From: Pseudomonadota bacterium
GTDB lineage: Bacteria > Pseudomonadota > Alphaproteobacteria > Kiloniellales > JACOMY01
Reading direction: 5' to 3'
DNA length: 40,510 nt
Assembly: GCA_029781795.1 (NCBI GenBank)
Contig: JAKOWB010000044.1
Location: 1-40,510, forward strand
Shown: positions 36,571-40,510 of the stretch, piece by piece
Layout of the letters: every line of letters begins with the position of its first letter
Numbering within the stretch: the stretch's first letter is position 1
Made by a program: the position numbers and the translations under genes
Notes under the pieces: model-generated
Databases searched by the model: none
Seen by the model: the letters and a program-made list of their open reading frames with translations, nothing else
Told to the model about the DNA's origin: nothing

Positions 36571-36604
36571 ATAAATCAAATCGATTGTTATTATGTGTCA
36601 CATA
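36571..36604. promoter_or_regulatory. LysR-type operator between phnW and its regulator
   Basis: TATGTG-T-CACATA at 36592-36604 is a perfect 13-base palindrome of the T-N11-A form expected for LysR regulators. Beside it ATAA (36571-36574) and TTAT (36588-36591) form a second inverted repeat over an A+T-rich stretch containing AATCGATT-like sequence. This arrangement fits a recognition site plus an activation site controlling both the phn operon and the regulator. Confidence 0.65.
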
Positions 36605-36627
36605 GGTTCCGCCGATGTGATGGTCCG

Positions 36628-37482
36628 ATGAACTACGCCCAGCTCCGCGCCTTCCATGCCGTCGCCGCCGAGGGCGGCTTCCTCAAGGCCGCGCGCAAGC
36701 TCAACGTCACCCAGCCCACCCTGTCCGAGCAGGTGAAGCAGCTCGAGGCCAGCTATGGCGTGCAGCTCTTCGAGCGGCGCGGCCGGCGCAGCGAGCCGAC
36801 CGACCTGGGGCGCGCGCTGCTCGACGTCACCCGGCGCTACTTCGCGGTGGAGCAGGAGGCCGAGCAGCTGCTGACCGCGGCGCGCGGCTTGAAGCGCGGG
36901 CGCCTGCGCGTGGCGGCCGACGCGCCCTACCTCGTCATGCCGCTGCTGGCGGCCTTCGGCCGGCGCCATCCTGGCATCGAGCTGGCGCTGACCTTCGGCA
37001 ACGGCGAGGCGGTGCTGGCCGCCCTGCGCGAGCGGCGCGCCGACCTCGGCGTGCTGCCCGACGTGGAGCAGGAGCGCGGCCTGCACCTGGTGGCGCTGGA
37101 GCGCGGGCAGCTCGTGCTCCTGGTCGGGCGGGCGCACGCCTGGGCGCGGCGCCGCAGCGTCGCCCTGGCCGAGCTGGCGGGCGAGCGCCTGATCCTGCGC
37201 GAGGAGGGCTCCACCACCCGCGCCATCCTCGATCGCGCGCTGGCCAAGGCCGGCATCAGGCCCGCCGCCGCCTGGACCGTCGGCAGCCGCGAGGGCCTGC
37301 GCGAGGCGGTGGCCGAGGGCCTGGGCGTCGGCGCGGTCTTCGAGAGCGAGGTCGGCCACGATCCGCGCGTCCACGCCGTCACGGTGCGCGAGCGCTCGCT
37401 GGCGACCACGGAGTACTTGGCCTGCCTCGCCGAGCGCACCGGCGACCGCGTGATCGCCGCCTTCCTGGAGCTGGTGGGCTAG
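36628..37482 (+). CDS. LysR-family regulator of AEP catabolism
   Basis: A 284-residue LysR-type transcription factor. The winged helix occupies residues 1-60 (NYAQLRAFHAVAAEGGFLKAA and TQPTLSEQVKQLE), followed by a type 2 periplasmic-binding-fold sensor domain. It matches the LysR group found beside phosphonate genes, and its divergent position next to phnW with a palindromic site between supports this. The inducer is probably AEP or a pathway intermediate. I chose ATG 36628 (MNYAQL); the frame is open from 36595 but that would place the start inside the operator. Its stop shares a CTAG with the convergent DUF1272 gene. Confidence 0.87.
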   Translation: MNYAQLRAFHAVAAEGGFLKAARKLNVTQPTLSEQVKQLEASYGVQLFERRGRRSEPTDLGRALLDVTRRYFAVEQEAEQLLTAARGLKRGRLRVAADAPYLVMPLLAAFGRRHPGIELALTFGNGEAVLAALRERRADLGVLPDVEQERGLHLVALERGQLVLLVGRAHAWARRRSVALAELAGERLILREEGSTTRAILDRALAKAGIRPAAAWTVGSREGLREAVAEGLGVGAVFESEVGHDPRVHAVTVRERSLATTEYLACLAERTGDRVIAAFLELVG

Positions 37483-37790
37483 CGCCGCTCCGGCGGAACG
37501 TCGCGCAGGCGCGCCGAAAGCGCCTCGACCTCGGCCAGGGTGAAGCCGTGGCGGCTGCGCGCCGTCGCCGCCGGCCGCTTGGCGAGCGAAAGTCCGGGGC
37601 GCCACTCGCCGACCGGCCGCACCGGGCGCGGCACGAAGCCGCCGCCGCAACTGGGGCAGACGTTGCGCAGCACCCGCTCCACGCAGTCGGCGCAGTAGGT
37701 GCACTCGTAGGAGCAGATCCGGGCCTCGGCCGCGCCTGGCGGCAGGTCGCGGTCGCAGTGCGCGCAGTTGGGGCGCAGCTCCAGGGCCAT
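37479..37790 (-). CDS. DUF1272 zinc-ribbon protein
   Basis: A 103-residue cytoplasmic protein of the DUF1272 family. Residues 1-50 contain the Cys pattern of a zinc-ribbon or RING-like fold: CAHC near residue 9-12, CSYECTYCADC and CPSCGGGF. The remaining half is basic and less conserved, ending in a helix rich in Glu and Arg. ATG 37790 is supported by AGGAG upstream; the longer frame to 37961 would overlap the divergent GlxA-type gene. Its stop codon overlaps the LysR gene stop. Function unknown; protein or nucleic acid binding is usual for such ribbons. Confidence 0.85.
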   Translation of the reverse strand: MALELRPNCAHCDRDLPPGAAEARICSYECTYCADCVERVLRNVCPSCGGGFVPRPVRPVGEWRPGLSLAKRPAATARSRHGFTLAEVEALSARLRDVPPERR

Positions 37791-37821
37791 GGCTTTCTCC
37801 TCTCCGGCATTGGACGGGCAG

Positions 37822-37840
37822 AGCCTAGCCGTGCTAGGCT
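37822..37840. promoter_or_regulatory. Inverted repeat between DUF1272 and GlxA-type genes
   Basis: AGCCTAGC-CGT-GCTAGGCT is a perfect eight-base inverted repeat with a three-base spacer, centred in the 58-base divergent intergenic region. It ends eight bases before the GlxA-type ATG. It could be an operator for both genes, or for autoregulation by the adjacent AraC-type protein; the CTAG cores are otherwise rare in such DNA. Confidence 0.5.
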
Positions 37841-37848
37841 TGGCGGGA

Positions 37849-38835
37849 ATGCCAAAGATCCCTCGCTTTCCGCCAAAGCCGCGCCGGGTGGAGATCCTGG
37901 CCGTGCCCTCGGTGCAACTGCTCGACGTCGCCGGGCCGCTGCAGGTCTTCGCCACGGCCAACAGCCTGGCGGCGGCGCGGGGCGAGCCCCTGCCCTACGA
38001 CGTCCAGACCGTCGCCACTGCCTCGCCGGTCATGACCTCGGCCGGCGTCGGGCTGACGGCGCGACGCCTGCCGCGCCCGGGCAGGCCGCTCGACACGCTG
38101 GTGCTGGCCGGCGGCAGCGGCGTGCACCGGGCTTCGGCCGATCCGGCGCTGCTGCGCTGGATCAGGGCGCGGGCAGGCGACGCGCGCCGCGTCGCTTCGG
38201 TCTGCACCGGGGCCTTCCTGCTGGCGGCGACGGGCCTGCTGGCGGGCCGGCGCGTAGCGACGCACTGGATGGACTGCGCCGCACTGGCCAGGCGCCATCC
38301 GGGCCTCAAGGTCGAGGGCGACCCGATCTGGCTGCGCGACGGGCGCTACTGGTCCTCGGCCGGCGTCACCGCCGGCATCGACCTGACGCTGGCGATGGTG
38401 GAGGAGGACCTGGGCCACGACGCCGCCATGGCGGTGGCGCGCGACCTGGTGGTCTTCCTGCGCCGGCCGGGCGGGCAGGCGCAGTTCAGCGTCGCGCTGT
38501 GGCAGCCGGCGGACGACGGCGACTTCGCCGCGCTCGACCGCTGGATCGCCGCGCATCTGGCCGAGCCCCTGCCGGTAGCGCGCCTGGCGGCCGAGGCAGG
38601 CATGAGCGAGCGCAGCTTCCTGCGCCGCTACCGCGCCGCCACCGGTCGCACGCCGGCGCGCGCCGTGGAGGCGATGCGCGTGGCGGCGGCGCGCCAGCTG
38701 CTGGCCGACAGCCGCCTCAAGGTGAAGCAGATCGCGGCGCGCTGCGGCTTCGGCGCGGAGGAGACCCTGCGGCGCAGCTTCCTGCGCCAGCATGGCGTGA
38801 CGCCGCAGGACTGGCGCGCCCGCTTCGCCCGCTAG
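37849..38835 (+). CDS. GlxA-type transcriptional regulator (DJ-1/PfpI plus AraC domains)
   Basis: A 328-residue transcription factor. The N-terminal half has the DJ-1/PfpI-like fold (about 15-190) with the LAVPSVQLLDVAGPLQVF start and the Cys of the nucleophile elbow in SVCTGAFLLAATGLL. The C-terminal 105 residues carry two AraC-type helix-turn-helices (ARLAAEAGMSERSFLRRYRAATG and IAARCGFGAEETLRRSFLRQHG). Relatives govern amino acid, betaine or carnitine catabolism, but the effector here is unknown. ATG 37849 is chosen because the upstream frame would cross the inverted repeat and overlap the divergent gene. The stop abuts that of the convergent permease. Confidence 0.88.
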   Translation: MPKIPRFPPKPRRVEILAVPSVQLLDVAGPLQVFATANSLAAARGEPLPYDVQTVATASPVMTSAGVGLTARRLPRPGRPLDTLVLAGGSGVHRASADPALLRWIRARAGDARRVASVCTGAFLLAATGLLAGRRVATHWMDCAALARRHPGLKVEGDPIWLRDGRYWSSAGVTAGIDLTLAMVEEDLGHDAAMAVARDLVVFLRRPGGQAQFSVALWQPADDGDFAALDRWIAAHLAEPLPVARLAAEAGMSERSFLRRYRAATGRTPARAVEAMRVAAARQLLADSRLKVKQIAARCGFGAEETLRRSFLRQHGVTPQDWRARFAR

Positions 38836-40510
38836 CTAGCGCGTTCGCCAGGCCTGCGTGCGCTTCAGCAGCACGCGGCTGATGGCCAGGTGGATCAGCC
38901 GCGCGGCGGCGTTGGTATAGAAGATCATCATCGCCATGGCGGCCGAGGGCGCGACGTCGCCGGCATCGTCCATGTTCAGCACCGCGACCGAGGCGAGGGT
39001 GGTGTCCTTGGAGTAGAGGAAGACCACGGCCGAGACCGTCGTCATGGCGTTGACGAAGAGGTAGATGCCGATGTCCAGGATCGCCGGCATGCAGACCGGC
39101 ACGGTGACGCGGCTGAACATCCGCGCAATGGGCTGCTTCAGCGAGGCCGAGACGCTCTCGAACTCGCTGTCCATCTGCTTCAGCGCCGTCACCGCGGTCA
39201 GGTGCGCCACGGTGTAGAAGTGCGCCACGGTGCAGATCACCAGGATCGCCATGGTGCCGTAGAGGAAATTGAAGGGATTGGCCGGGTCGTTGAAGAAGAA
39301 GATGTAGGCTAGGCCCAGCACCATGCCCGGGATCGCCATGGGCAGCATGGCGAGGAACTGGAAAAGGCCGCGGCCGAAGCGGAAGCCGCGCGTCTTCTCC
39401 ACCACGTAGGCGCCGAGGAAGACGATCGTGGTGCCGACCAGCGCGGTCCAGCCGCCGAGCTCGATCGAGTTCCAGTAGGACTTCCAGCCGCCGCCGTCCA
39501 TGCGGTCGAACTCGTAGTTCCTGAGCGAGAGCGACTGGTCGTAGGGCCAGAGCTTGACCAGCGCGGCGTACTGGGCCATGCCGAGGATGGCGAGGATGAA
39601 GAGCGCGACCAGCGAGCAGAAGAGGAAGGCCGTCCAGTCCGCCCGCGCGTTGGGCTTGGGCACCAGCGGCACGGCACGGGCCGAGAGCAGCGCGACCTGG
39701 CGCTTCTGCACCATGCGGTCGACGACGAAGGCGACGATGGCCGGGATCAGCAGCACCACCGAGACCACGGCGCCCATCTGGAAGTTCTGCTGGCCGATCA
39801 CCTGCTTGTAGATGTCGACCGCCAGCACGTTGAACTGGCCGCCGATCACCTTGGGCGCGCCGAAGTCGGTGATCGTGAGGGTGAAGACCACGAAGGCAGC
39901 GGAGATGAGGCCGTAGCGCGCGCCGGGGATGGTGACGGTCCAGAAGGTGCGGCGCCGGCTGGCGCGCAGCGCCGTCGCCGCCTCGTAGAGCCGCGCGTCG
40001 GCGGTGCCGAGCGCCACCAGCATGATCAGCAGCGCGTGCGGCAGGGTGAAGAAGACCGAGGCGATGACGATGCCGATGGGGCCATAGATCTCCTCGCCCA
40101 TCAGCAGGCCCTTGATCACGCCCTGGTTGCCGAAGAGATAGACCAGGGCGATGCCGGGCAGCAGCGAGGGCACCAGGATCGGCACCAGCGCGATCGACTT
40201 GAAGAGCCCCTTGCCGCGCATGCAGGTGCGGGTCAGCGCATAGGCGAACCAGAAGGCCAGGAAGACGGTGATGACCGTGGTGATGGCGGCGATCTCCACC
40301 GAATTGACGATGGAGTTGCTGAGCGCGGGCGTGGAGAAGTAGAGCGTGAAGTTGCCGAAGCCGGTGTACTGCGCCGGCTTCAGCACGGTGCGCAGCAGCT
40401 TGGCGGCGTCGAGCTCGATCCAGTCGCTGCCCTCGGAGAGCTTGCCGCGGATCAGCAGGCGCCCGCCCTCCTCCGACAGGTCGCGCAGCCGGTAGCGCGT
40501 GACCTTGTCG
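38836..40510 (-). CDS. 2-aminoethylphosphonate-type ABC transporter permease (5' end missing)
   Basis: Inner-membrane permease with two fused binding-protein-dependent transport domains, of the putative AEP PhnU/PhnV-fusion type. The frame stays open to the window edge (DKVTRYRLRDLSEEGGRL and onward), so the true start is outside; about 557 residues are visible. The first domain has its EAA-type loop around YEAATALRASRRRTFWTVTIPGA, the second around FESVSASLKQPIARMFSRVTVP. More than ten membrane helices are evident. The GTG at 40386 is an internal codon, not a start. Closeness to phnW-phnA-phnY supports AEP as substrate; iron(III)-type permeases share the fold and are the alternative. The ATPase and binding protein are probably just outside. 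Confidence 0.82.
   Translation of the reverse strand, partial: DKVTRYRLRDLSEEGGRLLIRGKLSEGSDWIELDAAKLLRTVLKPAQYTGFGNFTLYFSTPALSNSIVNSVEIAAITTVITVFLAFWFAYALTRTCMRGKGLFKSIALVPILVPSLLPGIALVYLFGNQGVIKGLLMGEEIYGPIGIVIASVFFTLPHALLIMLVALGTADARLYEAATALRASRRRTFWTVTIPGARYGLISAAFVVFTLTITDFGAPKVIGGQFNVLAVDIYKQVIGQQNFQMGAVVSVVLLIPAIVAFVVDRMVQKRQVALLSARAVPLVPKPNARADWTAFLFCSLVALFILAILGMAQYAALVKLWPYDQSLSLRNYEFDRMDGGGWKSYWNSIELGGWTALVGTTIVFLGAYVVEKTRGFRFGRGLFQFLAMLPMAIPGMVLGLAYIFFFNDPANPFNFLYGTMAILVICTVAHFYTVAHLTAVTALKQMDSEFESVSASLKQPIARMFSRVTVPVCMPAILDIGIYLFVNAMTTVSAVVFLYSKDTTLASVAVLNMDDAGDVAPSAAMAMMIFYTNAAARLIHLAISRVLLKRTQAWRTR

Noticed and set aside
40384..40386. GTG as the start of the AEP permease
   Set aside because: The same frame continues upstream to the window edge with plausible protein and the first helices expected of the family would be missing.

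Overview
The window is very GC-rich chromosomal DNA with tightly packed genes, many ATGA or GTGA stop/start overlaps and short intergenic gaps. Gene content points to an alphaproteobacterium, probably Rhodospirillales-like: the ligase-associated DNA repair set, the photolyase/COG2907/DUF1365/Cfa operon, a TGTTATA-type Zur operator, the PhnW-PhnY-PhnA route, PhoX, and three families of intergenic inverted repeats of a kind common in alphaproteobacteria. The assignment below class level is a guess. I see no rRNA, tRNA, CRISPR array, phage or insertion sequence.

Layout. 1-41: first codons of a secreted protein (minus strand). 415-3803: choline dehydrogenase BetA followed by two tandem Stf0-type sulfotransferases. 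3811-7146: an iodotyrosine-deiodinase-like flavoprotein between two related MFS transporters. 7286-7603: an FNR-type box, a 34-residue membrane protein and a terminator. 7627-8721: a malate/L-lactate-type dehydrogenase. 8912-16084: the ligase-associated DNA damage cassette, with ligase and exonuclease leftward and helicase and PdeM rightward, separated by a HIT protein and pseudouridine-5'-phosphate glycosidase. 16092-16574: a fasciclin-domain secreted protein. 16748-22142: a photolyase-led operon behind a promoter resembling an ECF11 (RpoE-ChrR, singlet oxygen) site, followed by a convergent SDR. 23154-24896: a 580-residue secreted Gly-rich repeat protein expressed from an A+T-rich control region. 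25678-27669: PhoX phosphatase. 27992-32667: the zinc uptake locus, znuA facing zur-znuC-znuB-DUF1007-nicO across two Zur-like operators. 32683-37482: the 2-aminoethylphosphonate (AEP) degradation operon phnW-phnA-phnY and its divergent LysR regulator. 37479-40510: a DUF1272 zinc-ribbon protein, a GlxA-type regulator, and the 3' part of an AEP-type ABC permease cut by the window edge.

How the parts fit. PhoX releases phosphate from esters outside the cytoplasm, while PhnW, PhnY and PhnA turn AEP into acetate and phosphate; together with the partial permease this suggests a phosphorus-scavenging lifestyle. PhnA and Zur are probably zinc proteins and lie beside the zinc importer. The photolyase operon and the ligase cassette are two separate genome and membrane protection units. 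Nothing here is a clear, wholly new multi-gene system. The least explained items are the secreted Gly-rich repeat protein with its A+T-rich promoter, the FNR-linked 34-residue membrane protein, the MFS/deiodinase-like/MFS group, the tandem sulfotransferases, and the DUF1007-NicO pair inside a Zur-controlled operon.
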